From Bacteroides ilei (GTDB lineage Bacteria > Bacteroidota > Bacteroidia > Bacteroidales > Bacteroidaceae): DNA of 64,000 bases. The notes under the pieces were generated by a model. That model was not told the origin of the DNA. It saw only the letters and a program-made list of their open reading frames with translations, and ran no database searches. Made by a program: the position numbers and the translations under genes. The DNA lies in assembly GCF_900128495.1 (NCBI RefSeq), contig NZ_LT635801.1, positions 197,997 to 261,996 of the forward strand, in the 5' to 3' direction. Positions 9,182 to 17,778 of the stretch are shown here, piece after piece. Every line of letters starts with the position of its first letter. The first letter of the stretch is position 1.

Positions 9182-10216
9182 TTAATATCTTACACTACAT
9201 TCTACATTCATACCGGCGCGCAGGCGGTCCAGATCTTTCTTGCTGTTGTTCTCGGTAAATTCAATGCGGACCGGGATACGCTGCTCTACTTTCACGAAGT
9301 TGCCGGCCGAATTGTCTTGTGGAATAATTGAATAGAAGGAGCCTGTAGCGTCCGAAATAGAAGAAATCCGTCCTTCGTAGGTTACGTCGGGGATGGCGTC
9401 TACCTTTATTTCTACCAGCTGCCCTTTTGCCATATTGGTGGTCTGGGTTTCCTTGTAGTTGGCTACAACCCATTTTTCGGTGCCGTCTACCAGGGTCACC
9501 AGGGTTTGTCCGGGCTGTACCAGTTCACCTTCATGGATATCCTTACGTCCAGTAACGCCGTCGGCCGTAGCCAGGATTACGGTGTACGAAAGGTTCAGTT
9601 TGGCTAGGTTCAGTGCCGCTTCAGCCAGTTTGATGTCCGATTCATTCTGTTCCAGGCGGTGGGTCTGCTCCTGCTTCTGCAGGTTGGTTGACTGTTTCTG
9701 GCGCAACAGCTGTTCATAACGTGCCTTGGTGGCGGCAAAGTCTGTCTTTACGCGGTCGAACTGCTGGGGCGTGACCGCCTCTTCCTTCATCAGTTCCTGG
9801 TAGCGTTTATAGTCTGTTTCCGCATTTTGCAGACGTACACGTTGTTCTTCAATGGCTGCGTCAGTAACCAGAATGTTGTTTTCTGTCGTATTGATGGTAG
9901 TATGCATTGCCGATTTACCGGCCAGCGCATTCTGGTAATCGGCTTCTGCCTGTGCCACTTTCAGCCGGTATTCGGTATCTTCTATGATGGCCAGTGTATC
10001 TCCTTTCTTGACCGGCTGGAATTCCTCGAAATAGATTTTTTTGATGAAACCCTGAATACGGGTGTTTACCGGAGTCAAGTGCTGTTTAACCTGTGCATTG
10101 TCGGTATATTCCACGTTACCCAGGTGGACAAAACGTCCGCATACCCATGCTATACCGGCTGCAAGTACCAGAAGGAAGAAGAAATTAGGGATGGCTTTTT
10201 TCTTACTTTTTATCAT
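9182..10216 (-). CDS. HlyD/EmrA-type membrane fusion protein
   Basis: A 344-residue periplasmic adaptor linking the permease to the outer-membrane channel. A single membrane anchor lies near residues 10-27. It is followed by a lipoyl half-motif (VKQHLTPVNTRIQGFIKKIYFEE), a coiled coil of about 110 residues rich in Gln, Glu and Lys, and a second half-motif with GVTGRKDIHEGELVQPGQTLVTLVD and a beta-barrel domain. It is the middle gene of the operon, starting 27 bases after the channel gene ends. Confidence 0.92.
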   Translation of the reverse strand: MIKSKKKAIPNFFFLLVLAAGIAWVCGRFVHLGNVEYTDNAQVKQHLTPVNTRIQGFIKKIYFEEFQPVKKGDTLAIIEDTEYRLKVAQAEADYQNALAGKSAMHTTINTTENNILVTDAAIEEQRVRLQNAETDYKRYQELMKEEAVTPQQFDRVKTDFAATKARYEQLLRQKQSTNLQKQEQTHRLEQNESDIKLAEAALNLAKLNLSYTVILATADGVTGRKDIHEGELVQPGQTLVTLVDGTEKWVVANYKETQTTNMAKGQLVEIKVDAIPDVTYEGRISSISDATGSFYSIIPQDNSAGNFVKVEQRIPVRIEFTENNSKKDLDRLRAGMNVECSVRY

Positions 10217-10243
10217 AGTGTAAATCTGTTTTTAGTTTGTATG

Positions 10244-11551
10244 TTAAAGTGTTCCTGTAATTTTCTTGAGCAGATAATATTGGTAAAGTATATTGATCTG
10301 GTCATTCGATAGTTTCAGCTCTGTATCAAGCTGTGTATTGCTGGCATCCAGCATGTCGGTAATCAGTGCCAGTCCGTTTATGTACCGCTGCCGTACGATA
10401 TTGAAGTTCTCATGTGCGAGCTGTACGCTTTTTTCCTGTGTCTGGAGCCTTACGAAAGCCTCATTCAGGTCGATGTAGGCCGCGTGTATCTGGTGTTCCA
10501 GCTTTTCCTGGACAAGCTTTCTGTTTTCTTGCATCTTCAAGGTCGTGATGGCTGCCTGTTTCAGTTTTCTCTTGCTTTTGAATAGAGCGTCGATATTGTA
10601 GGAAATACCTACTCCGGCATACCAATAGGTGAAATTGTTGTTGAGCGGAGGCACTTCAACCAGGATTGGTCCTGTGAAATCGTTGGCTGCTGTCAGGTTG
10701 ATATGCGGACGAAGTTCGGCGCGTACGGCCTGGTGGGCGTTCTGACTCAGTTTTATCTGGTTATCGGCCATCTGCAGTTCAGGAGCGTTTCCCATATCCT
10801 GCAGCCAGTTCATTTCGTCTGTACGTTCTATAGACTGTTTCATAAGCGCGGTTGTGTCCGGCATGATCTGTATGTTCGGGTCGAGGCCTACGGTAGTTGT
10901 GAGCCGGTGGTTCAGCACTTCAATTTTGTTTTTGGTCGAAGTAAGTTCCAGCTCCAGGTTCTGCAGCTGCAGTTCATAACGGGTAATGTCACTTTTCAGG
11001 GCTGTTCCCTGTTTGTATGCGGCACGCATATCTTTGACCAGCAGTCGGGTCTGTTCAATGTTCTTTTCGTAAACCAGCTTCTGGTTCTTGAGCTGGAACA
11101 GGTCCAGATAATATCCCAACAGCAGGAAACGGATGTCCTGACGGTTGTTCTGGTACTCTAGCTCCATGGCATGTTTCTGCAGCCGGCTGCGTTCTATACT
11201 GCGCGTGATAGCCCCTCCGGCATATACCACCTGCGAGGCTTTCAGTACGAAAGAGTTTCCATAATGAGGCATGTCGGCATGTACACCGTTGGAAAAGTTA
11301 CGGTCGGTCATGTATCCGTCACCGATATACTTGAACTCCAGGCTAGCATTGATGGAGGGTAGCCGCTGGTTACGGGCTACTTTGATCCCCTGTTCAGCCT
11401 CGTCTACAGCCAATGAATGTAGGCGGATGCTCTTGCTGTTTTCATCAGCCAGTCTGAATAGTTCATCGATACTCAGCGTACGGGTTTGGGCAAATATCCC
11501 TGTAAGGAACATGAGTGTTCCCATACTTGCAATTATCCTTTTACCTGTCAT
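10244..11551 (-). CDS. TolC-family outer-membrane efflux protein
   Basis: An outer-membrane trimeric channel of about 435 residues with two coiled-coil repeats (residues about 30-200 and 220-420). I chose ATG 11551 because MTGKRIIASMGTLMFLTGIFAQ is a good signal peptide. The frame stays open upstream to 11677, but those codons lie across the divergent promoters and are basic, not signal-like. It is the first gene of the operon with the HlyD adaptor and MFS permease, and faces the AraC regulator. Confidence 0.92.
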   Translation of the reverse strand: MTGKRIIASMGTLMFLTGIFAQTRTLSIDELFRLADENSKSIRLHSLAVDEAEQGIKVARNQRLPSINASLEFKYIGDGYMTDRNFSNGVHADMPHYGNSFVLKASQVVYAGGAITRSIERSRLQKHAMELEYQNNRQDIRFLLLGYYLDLFQLKNQKLVYEKNIEQTRLLVKDMRAAYKQGTALKSDITRYELQLQNLELELTSTKNKIEVLNHRLTTTVGLDPNIQIMPDTTALMKQSIERTDEMNWLQDMGNAPELQMADNQIKLSQNAHQAVRAELRPHINLTAANDFTGPILVEVPPLNNNFTYWYAGVGISYNIDALFKSKRKLKQAAITTLKMQENRKLVQEKLEHQIHAAYIDLNEAFVRLQTQEKSVQLAHENFNIVRQRYINGLALITDMLDASNTQLDTELKLSNDQINILYQYYLLKKITGTL

Positions 11552-11622
11552 ATACCTGTATTTTGATGATCGCTCCGTCGAGCGATATTTTTTAAAGAAG
11601 TTAGTCTTTTGTGTCATCCTGA

Positions 11623-11654
11623 TTTGACGGTGCAAAATTAAAGCATTAAATTTG
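11623..11654 (+). promoter_or_regulatory. araC-type gene promoter
   Basis: TTTG (11623-11626), 20 bases, then TAAATTTG (11647-11654): a near-ideal Bacteroides promoter. It sits across the longest-frame ATG at 11652, which supports the start at 11709. The minus-strand box TAATTTTG of the efflux operon (11640-11633) lies inside the same 32 bases. Confidence 0.7.
11633..11640 (-). promoter_or_regulatory. -7 box of the efflux operon
   Basis: On the minus strand this reads TAATTTTG, 82 bases before the channel-gene ATG at 11551. It overlaps the regulator promoter, so a protein bound here would affect both directions. Confidence 0.5.
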
Positions 11655-11708
11655 TACCTAAATTGCAAATTATGCAATAATATTAACTTTTTAAGCCAAG
11701 AATATAGG

Positions 11709-12518
11709 ATGGATAACGGACAGGAGGCATATTTGTCATCTATCGGCCGATTGGGCGATGATGAAATCTATATAAGGAAGACGGGATGGAAAGAAGTCAA
11801 TTTGTCGAGGCATATCCACGACAGGCATCAGGTAATGTATACTCTGGCGGGTACACTCCGTGTCCAGATAGGCGACAGTGCCTATTTTGTTCCCGAAAAA
11901 CATATCGCCTGGATACCCGAGAATACCGAACATGAACTGTCCAGCAACAACCGGCAGTCGTCGTTGGTCATCTTTTACTTTACGTTCGGATCCTTGTCGG
12001 TAGAAGATGTGGTCAATGAGTTTTCCATCTATAATGTCAATCCGGTAATGGCTGAAAACATCAAGTTCATTGATTCTTTCGGCAGCATTATCCGGGAGTC
12101 TACGCAGCACGACCTGTTTTTCTTTACGCTCGGTTTCTTCAAGCTGCTGCCTTCCATGAATCCGCATAAGGAGATTCTGCTGAAAACGTTGACCATACCT
12201 CGTGATTTCCGGCTGCAGCCGGTGCTGCATTACATAGTCGAGCATGCGCATGAAAATCTTGGGATAGAACAAGTGGCTTCGGAATTCGGGTTCTCCGTCA
12301 GGAATCTGAGCCGTTTGTTGCATAATTCGGGTATCCGTTTCAGCAATTATCTCAATTACCAGCGGATAACCCGTGCCATCGAGCTTTTTTCGGACAAAGG
12401 CAAAACGATACAGCAGATTGCTTACGAAGTGGGGTTCAGCAGTCCTAACCATTTTAACAGGGTGTTCAAGCAGATAACCGGAATGACTCCCAGTGCATTC
12501 GGTAACCGGGATGACTGA
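11709..12518 (+). CDS. AraC-family transcriptional regulator
   Basis: A 269-residue regulator. The N-terminal half is an AraC-type cupin (SRHIHDRHQVMYTLAGTLRVQIGDSAYFVPEKHIAWIP) that would bind a ligand. The C-terminal hundred residues carry the two HTH motifs (LGIEQVASEFGFSVRNLSRLLHNSG and KTIQQIAYEVGFSSPNHFNRVFKQITGMTPSAF). The start at 11709 leaves a 47-base leader after the promoter. Divergent placement against the tripartite efflux operon suggests it controls that operon and itself. Confidence 0.88.
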   Translation: MDNGQEAYLSSIGRLGDDEIYIRKTGWKEVNLSRHIHDRHQVMYTLAGTLRVQIGDSAYFVPEKHIAWIPENTEHELSSNNRQSSLVIFYFTFGSLSVEDVVNEFSIYNVNPVMAENIKFIDSFGSIIRESTQHDLFFFTLGFFKLLPSMNPHKEILLKTLTIPRDFRLQPVLHYIVEHAHENLGIEQVASEFGFSVRNLSRLLHNSGIRFSNYLNYQRITRAIELFSDKGKTIQQIAYEVGFSSPNHFNRVFKQITGMTPSAFGNRDD

Positions 12519-12524
12519 CCGGTG

Positions 12525-13283
12525 TCAGATTATTTTAAGTCCCTTCGCAATCCGGCACGCTTCAATGGAGTTTTTTACCTGAAGTTTGCTTAATATTTCC
12601 TGCCTGTGACGGCTGACTGTGTTGATACTGATGGAAAGTACCCTGGCTATATCCTTGCTGGTCAGTCCTTTATCTACCAGTTCCAGAATCTGTTTTTCTC
12701 TAGGCGACAACATATTTGTATTATTCTGCTTTTCCAGTTCGGTAGTGTTTCCGTTGACCGAGTTGATTATCAGGCATTGGGCGGGAAGTTCAAACAGTAA
12801 GGGGCTGTAAAGGCATAAGGCCAGCCATAACGTGTTATCGTTGGATGGGGTGGGGATATAGAACATCCGGTGCCATACGGGAATGTAAGAAGCGGTCTCG
12901 GTTTTCATACGGAACCTGCTCATCAGGTAATAGTCGCTCCGTTTCCTTTTAGGCAGTTTCTTTATAAAATGGAAGAAACAGAGCTCCTGTAAATGTTTTT
13001 TAGGAAGATCGTCCGGATGGATAAGTTTGAAGATCTCCTTTTCCCAGATGGAAGAAACTGTATTGCCGTCTTCATTCTTTTCCACACCCAGCATTTTCGA
13101 AAAACGGCCATAATAGATGTAGCTGACATTTGCACGTAGGTCACTTAGTACGGCTATGGCGTTTTCCATTCGGGCATAGTTGCAGGCTATGTCCTTGTAT
13201 CTGTCCAACATTTCGGCATACGGTTGTTCTGTCGGGAAATGTTGCCTGGAGAATTCTTTGTTCAGTTTGTTCAGAGTATCCAT
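12525..13283 (-). CDS. LuxR-type HTH regulator with PAS-like sensor
   Basis: A 252-residue protein. The first 180 residues resemble the PAS-like sensor of Bacteroides LuxR proteins (SYIYYGRFSKMLGV, LIHPDDLPKKH). A GerE/LuxR HTH follows at about 190-250 (LSPREKQILELVDKGLTSKDIARVLSISINTVSRHRQEILSKLQ). There is no phospho-receiver domain. It is convergent with the AraC gene with a 6-base gap, and divergent from the DUF1349 gene over a 132-bp region containing a perfect 16-bp palindrome. Confidence 0.85.
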   Translation of the reverse strand: MDTLNKLNKEFSRQHFPTEQPYAEMLDRYKDIACNYARMENAIAVLSDLRANVSYIYYGRFSKMLGVEKNEDGNTVSSIWEKEIFKLIHPDDLPKKHLQELCFFHFIKKLPKRKRSDYYLMSRFRMKTETASYIPVWHRMFYIPTPSNDNTLWLALCLYSPLLFELPAQCLIINSVNGNTTELEKQNNTNMLSPREKQILELVDKGLTSKDIARVLSISINTVSRHRQEILSKLQVKNSIEACRIAKGLKII

Positions 13284-13336
13284 CGGCCGGTTATAAATGG
13301 TTATTTATAATTATTGTAGATCGGATCATAACTTTC

Positions 13337-13352
13337 TACATTTGCAAATGTA
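13337..13352. promoter_or_regulatory. Perfect palindrome, two back-to-back -7 boxes
   Basis: TACATTTGCAAATGTA is a perfect 16-bp dyad. Each half is a TAnnTTTG box. For the rightward gene a TTG lies 20 bases upstream (13314-13316), an ideal spacing. It may be both a promoter pair and an operator for the adjacent LuxR-type protein. Confidence 0.6.
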
Positions 13353-13415
13353 AATAAAAAAAGATTTTTAAAATTCCCTTCATAGCATTTAATAAATGAC
13401 AAATAAAAAGATAAG

Positions 13416-14070
13416 ATGAAAAGACTATATTATTTGCTTGCAGCTTTTATGCCCTTACAGTTATGTATGGCGCAGACATTGGAGAAAATGCAATGGTTCA
13501 ACGAACCGGAGCAGTGGAAGATAGAAAACAAGTCACTGTCCATGTTTGTAACCCCTCAAAGTGACTATTGGAGAATTTCGCATTATGGTTTTACCGTTGA
13601 TGACGCCCCTTTTTATTACACCACTTATGGAGGCGAATTTGAGGTCAAAGTGAAAGTTACAGGAAACTATAAGAAAACGGTTTGACCAGGCTGGGTTGAT
13701 GCTGCGTATCGACCATGAGAATTACATCAAGACAGGTATAGAATTTGTGGACGGGAAGTTCAATCTGAGTACCGTTGTCACCCATAAGACATCGGATTGG
13801 AGCGTGATAACTTTGGAGAAACCTGTTCCGTATGTCTGGATAAAGGCTGTCAGACGGCTGGATGCTGTAGAAATCTTTTATTCGTTCGATGACAAGGAAT
13901 ATACGATGATGCGCAATGCCTGGCTGCAGGACAATACTCCGGTGCAGGTAGGGTTGATGGCTGCCTGTCCGGATGGAGACGGTTTTGACGTTACCTTTGA
14001 GCATTTCAAGGTCAGACATCTTCCAGACCAGAGACGTCTGGAGTGGTTGAAGAACAATGCTGAAGATTAA
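13416..14070 (+). pseudogene. DUF1349 secreted protein, frameshifted
   Basis: A signal peptide (MKRLYYLLAAFMPLQLCMAQ) is followed by the DUF1349 beta-jelly-roll (concanavalin-like) family. The first frame stops at 13685 after NYKKTV. Removing one A from the run of four in AAGAAAACGG near 13673-13679 lets it continue as KKRFDQAGLMLRID into the second frame, which runs to 14070, giving a normal 217-residue protein. So it is a one-base insertion, a sequencing error, or less likely a programmed +1 site. Its function is unknown; relatives may bind or act on glycans. Confidence 0.8.
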
Positions 14071-14176
14071 AGGTAAAAAGATCCGGGAAAGGTATCCTTA
14101 TAGTGCCTTATTGCTAATTTTATTTAATGGTCCGTGTGATTTGGAGGAATGATCGGCAAAGCTGAAATATTTTCTG

Positions 14177-14184
14177 TAGTTTTG
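14177..14184 (+). promoter_or_regulatory. -7 box of crcB
   Basis: TAGTTTTG fits TAnnTTTG and ends just before the riboswitch, so transcripts would start at about 14189, at the 5' edge of the aptamer. Confidence 0.6.
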
Positions 14185-14185
14185 C

Positions 14186-14296
14186 ACCGGCTATGGGATT
14201 AGCTTTCAAACTACCTATGTCGACAGTTATTTTTTCAGGCGTTTGGAAATGGTATGTAAATATATGTGGATAAGAGCTGATGATCCCTGCCTGATA
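14186..14296 (+). promoter_or_regulatory. Fluoride riboswitch (crcB motif)
   Basis: GCTA-TGGGAT-TAGC (14190-14203) forms the first stem, with GGGAT (14194-14198) able to pair with ATCCC in GCTGATGATCCCTGCC (14276-14291), the highly conserved 3' signature of the fluoride aptamer. TTTCAAACTACC (14204-14215) matches the AAACnGCC-like joining region. Between them lies a long variable hairpin region (about 14215-14275, with TACC/GGTA pairing). It stands 30-40 bases before crcB, the expected target. The variable arm is longer than in the well-studied Thermotoga example. Confidence 0.82.
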
Positions 14297-14324
14297 TTGA
14301 AAATTAATCTTCTTATATCTTGTT

Positions 14325-14702
14325 ATGTTAAGGTCTTTACTGATTGTAGGCATAGGTAGTTTTACCGGAGGTGTGTTGCGCTATCTTATATCAAAGTTGA
14401 TACAGGATTCCGGATTCCATACATTTCCTCTGGGCACTTTTTTAGTCAATGTAGTAGGTTGCTTTGCAATCGGTCTGTTTTATGGATTGTTTGAGCGCAA
14501 TAATCTTATAAGTCCGGACATGCGGCTTTTTCTTACCGTAGGTTTTTGTGGAGGATTTACGACTTTTTCTACCTTCATCAATGAAAGCTATCAATTGATT
14601 AGAGATGCCAATTTCTTTTATTTGTTTTTCTACATCGCTTTAAGTCTGCTTGTAGGCCTGCTGATGCTATATGTTGGCTATTCACTTATAAAAATCTTGT
14701 AG
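14325..14702 (+). CDS. crcB: Fluoride exporter CrcB/Fluc
   Basis: A 125-residue inner-membrane protein with four hydrophobic helices, the normal size of Fluc channels, which act as antiparallel dimers that let fluoride leave the cell. Family marks are [12 protein letters not shown] near the N-terminus, [17 protein letters not shown] (the TxxVNxxG motif) at about 36-52, and [15 protein letters not shown] (the GFCGGxTTFSTF motif) at about 72-86. A fluoride riboswitch directly upstream supports the call. The gene ends 18 bases before the integrated element's left repeat. Confidence 0.95.
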   Translation: MLRSLLIVGIGSFTGGVLRYLISKLIQDSGFHTFPLGTFLVNVVGCFAIGLFYGLFERNNLISPDMRLFLTVGFCGGFTTFSTFINESYQLIRDANFFYLFFYIALSLLVGLLMLYVGYSLIKIL

Positions 14703-14720
14703 AAGTCTGGTTTGGAGAGA

Positions 14721-14866
14721 TTTTATCTCCACCTTTTGCTCCACCTCGAACGGTAATATTCTGCCGTTTTTTGCGTGCTTGGGGAAAACAAAAAATCCTG
14801 ATTTCGCTTGGAAATCAGGATTTTACTGTCTTTTGCTTTTCTTCAAAGTGGTGCCACCAGGAATCG
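14721..14866. repeat. Left direct repeat of the integrated element (att, tRNA-Phe 3' end)
   Basis: 146 bases matching 32503-32648 with two differences. It contains the last 16 bases or so of tRNA-Phe plus the downstream flank with the tRNA terminator hairpin (14790-14824, perfectly paired here). The match ends at GGAATCG within the T-arm. It marks the junction between chromosome (crcB side) and element. The gene-free interval 14703-15015 holds only this repeat and TTGCTCCACCT motifs likely used by the integrase. Confidence 0.9.
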
Positions 14867-15015
14867 TAATCTAACGATAAGTGGCTGAATATCTTTGATG
14901 TATCTTTTAGCTAAAGACGTAATCTCCCGCTATTGCTCCACCTGAGACTTGCTGTATTTTGCATAAGGTTACGTGGAGGTTTCCGATGACAAAGATAACA
15001 ATATTATTTTATAGA

Positions 15016-16447
15016 TCAATTAGTCAATCCTACAATCTTCTTAAATTGAGGATCGTCAAAATATTGTTCGAAAGCAGGCCAATCTCTAACAGAATATTTC
15101 AATAAAGTATCCTCAGTAATTGCTTTTCTGAGATAGTCGAATGCTTCTTTCTTGTTATTAATTAATGCATATGCCGCTGCAATTACGTCATTATCATACA
15201 TCCCTTTTTTTTCTAAGATTTTATTATTAATTTTCCTTTCATCTGGTTTAGTCCCTTTACTTTTGGATTCTGCTATGAAATAATTAATAGCTATTGCTGG
15301 TAAACAAGTAGTTGGGCAATCATAATATTTCTTTAATTCTGCGTAAACTTCTTCGTATTTTCCTAATTTTAGCATGGCAAATGAATAAGCAATAAAGTCG
15401 TCTATTTCAATATTGTTGTTTTGCCAATATTTTTTTATGAAATCGCAAGCCTTATCATATTGGTTTGATTCACAATAAAACTCGTAAAGTAAATCTGAAC
15501 TAGGGACCTTATTATTTACTATTTTCTTAGCATCTTCATCTCGCTTTTTTATTAAGTACAATCTCATTAATAGTCTATCTTTTGTGGATGATTCATATTC
15601 TATACCTTCTAAAATCTTAATGGCTTCATCTATACGGTCAAATCGAGATGATAATATTTTAGCTTTCTCTAAAAAATATGTATAAGAAGGACTGTATAAA
15701 TTTTCAAATTCATCAAAGTATTTTTTTGTCTTTTCAAAATCTTTATTTTTATCCAGAAAAGATTGGATTAAAATAAGTAAAGATTTTTCTGCCCAAGAAG
15801 GGTTATCTGATTGTTTAGCAAAATCATATCCCTCAGATAATAGAGTATTTATATCATCATCTATATATTCTTTAAAAAAATATGCAGCGTTTAGATAATT
15901 GGGGTTATATTTATTTTGCGGTTTGTATCTTTTTAGTAGTTCAGATATTTTCTCTTTCTTTTTTTCTGTATTATTAGTGTATAAATAGCTATACCATTTA
16001 CATAAACTTACCCATGAGGTATTAAATATGCTACCATCTAAGTTTATGCTTTTTATATATGCATTTGATATGTCATCAGTTGAAATTTTAGAAATTTCCT
16101 TATTTAAAAGTGTTTTGTAGTAATCGCTCATAAAATTACCCTTTAATCTGTATAAATCGTCATCATTAGGGTAGTAAATCAAGGCTTTATCAATATACAA
16201 TAATTTATTATCGATATCATTAAATGAATTTACTGCGTCATAGTAATATACATTTTTTTTAGGATTGAGTTCTATAAGTTTGTCTATAGTTTCTTTGTAA
16301 ATATCTTGATTTTCAAATCCTTTACTATGAATTGCAGATAATTTCATTTCTAATAACTCAGTTTTGAAAATTTGATTTTCTATTTTTTCAATATTTTGCT
16401 CTTCTATTATAGTTAATGCCTTATCTATCTCATCTTCCATTAATGAG
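15016..16447 (-). pseudogene. SIR2-TPR defence protein, C-terminal half (after IS insertion)
   Basis: 477 codons of alpha-helical TPR-like repeats (for example NDIDNKLLYIDKALIYYPNDDDLYRLKG, and a final FDYLRKAITEDTLLKYSVRDWPAFEQYFDDPQFKKIVG). It looks like a stand-alone gene beginning MEDEIDKAL at 16440. But when the IS at 16457-17778 and one copy of the 9-bp duplication are removed, the frame joins without a stop to the SIR2 fragment at 17779-18932 (NILNKIKISLMEDEID). It is therefore the back half of one protein of 861 residues. No promoter or ribosome site of its own is evident. The helical half probably senses phage protein or holds the oligomer together, as in DSR-type sirtuins. Confidence 0.85.
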
Positions 16448-16456
16448 ATTTTTATT
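16448..16456. repeat. Target duplication of IS4-family copy 1, left
   Basis: ATTTTTATT, repeated at 17779-17787 on the other side of the element. Only one copy belongs to the original SIR2-TPR gene. Confidence 0.85.
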
Positions 16457-17778
16457 CACTACTGTCCCGTTAAAAAAGGGAATCGGTCTTTGAAATAGTT
16501 GAAATATAGTCTTTTACAAGCATTTTTAGGGTGCGACGATTTGAAATTGCTACATTGTAGTCTATAAGATAGACTGCATATGAACAAAAACAAATATATC
16601 TTTGCCCAATTGGTAGAATTTCTTGATAAAGATAAGTTTCGCCACTTAGTTGACAAATACAATGGCAATCGGTATGTCAAGTCATTCACGTGCTGGAACC
16701 AACTTCTTGCACTGATGTTTGGTCAGCTTAGTAATCGTGAAAGTTTACGCGATGTAGTCGTGGCGCTGGAAGCGCATCATACCAAATGCTATCATCTTGG
16801 AATAGGACGGAATCCTATTGCTAAAACGACATTTGCTTCAGCCAACCAAAATCGAGATTACCGCATCTTTGAAGACTTTGCATTCTTCATGATGGAACAG
16901 GCTCGGAAAAAACAGGCAACAGATATTTTTAAGTTGAAAGGGCATGTGTATGCTTTCGATTCTACGACAATACCTTTATGTCTGTCTATCTTTTGGTGGG
17001 CCAAGTTTCGTAAGAAGAAAGGTGGTGTAAAAGCTCATGTGTTGTATGACTTGGAAGCACAAGTCCCAGCATACTTCCACTTCTCTACAGCATCTGTCCA
17101 CGATTCAAAAGCAATGAAGTATATTCCTTATGAATCAGAGTCTTACTATGTGTTTGACCGTGGTTACAATGCCTTCAAAGAACTCTATAAGATACATTTG
17201 CACGAGTCTTTCTTTGTGGTGAGAGCCAAGAAGAATCTACAGTTTAAATGTATCCGATGGAGACGCAGATTGCCAAAGAATGTACTTACCGATTCTGTAA
17301 TAGAACTTACCGACATAATCACTCGGCAGAAGTATCCTGAGCGGTTGCGCTTAGTGAAGTACAGAGACGAAAATCAGGATAGAGAGTTTGTCTTTCTTAC
17401 CAATGCTTTTCATCTCACTTCACTTGAAATCGTCGAACTGTATAAAAACCGCTGGCAGGTTGAGTTGTTCTTCAAATGGCTAAAGCAGCACCTCAAAATT
17501 AAGAAGTTTTGGGGTACTACGGAGAACGCTGTTCGAATCCAAATCAGTACTGCCATTATCAGTTATTGCCTTGTTGCTATAGTGCAACATGATATGCAAC
17601 TGGAACGGTCAACATATGAAGTTCTACAAATTCTAAGCATTTCTCTTACGGACAAAACATGCCTTAAGGAACTGTTTGATAAGACTAATTTCAACGATGT
17701 CAAAGAACTCAATTCTTCCCTTTTTCCGGGATTGTTTGATTAATATTAATTTGTCCCGATTTTAACGGGACACTAATG
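16457..17778 (+). mobile_element. IS4-family element (DUF4372 type), copy 1, inside the SIR2-TPR gene
   Basis: A 1,322-bp element with one transposase gene. Its ends are CACTACTGTCC on the left and, read inward, CATTAGTGTCC on the right; the same ends occur in copy 2 at 39208-40517. It is flanked by the 9-bp duplication ATTTTTATT. The complete transposase and clean duplication suggest a fairly recent insertion. Confidence 0.9.
16580..17743 (+). CDS. IS4-family transposase
   Basis: A 387-residue DDE transposase. The N-terminal DUF4372 domain (about 1-75, IFAQLVEFLDKDKFRHLV) is followed by the RNase-H-like catalytic core: DSTTIPLCLSIFWWAKF (first Asp), FDRGYNAFKEL (second Asp) and YKNRWQVELFFKWLKQHLKIKKFWG (the YREK-like region with the catalytic Glu). 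It has full family length and no frameshift. It is related to, but clearly different from, the transposase at 39236-40399. Confidence 0.95.
   Translation: MNKNKYIFAQLVEFLDKDKFRHLVDKYNGNRYVKSFTCWNQLLALMFGQLSNRESLRDVVVALEAHHTKCYHLGIGRNPIAKTTFASANQNRDYRIFEDFAFFMMEQARKKQATDIFKLKGHVYAFDSTTIPLCLSIFWWAKFRKKKGGVKAHVLYDLEAQVPAYFHFSTASVHDSKAMKYIPYESESYYVFDRGYNAFKELYKIHLHESFFVVRAKKNLQFKCIRWRRRLPKNVLTDSVIELTDIITRQKYPERLRLVKYRDENQDREFVFLTNAFHLTSLEIVELYKNRWQVELFFKWLKQHLKIKKFWGTTENAVRIQISTAIISYCLVAIVQHDMQLERSTYEVLQILSISLTDKTCLKELFDKTNFNDVKELNSSLFPGLFD

Noticed and set aside
13673..13682. Programmed ribosomal frameshift in the DUF1349 gene
   Set aside because: There is no slippery heptamer, downstream structure or rare-codon stop context of a known +1 site; a simple mutation or read error is more likely.
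14721..14866. Second tRNA-Phe gene
   Set aside because: Only about 16 bases of the tRNA 3' end are present; the rest of the cloverleaf is missing.
15016..16440. Independent TPR gene starting at ATG 16440
   Set aside because: It joins in frame to the SIR2 fragment when the IS and one duplication are removed, and has no promoter or clear ribosome site of its own.
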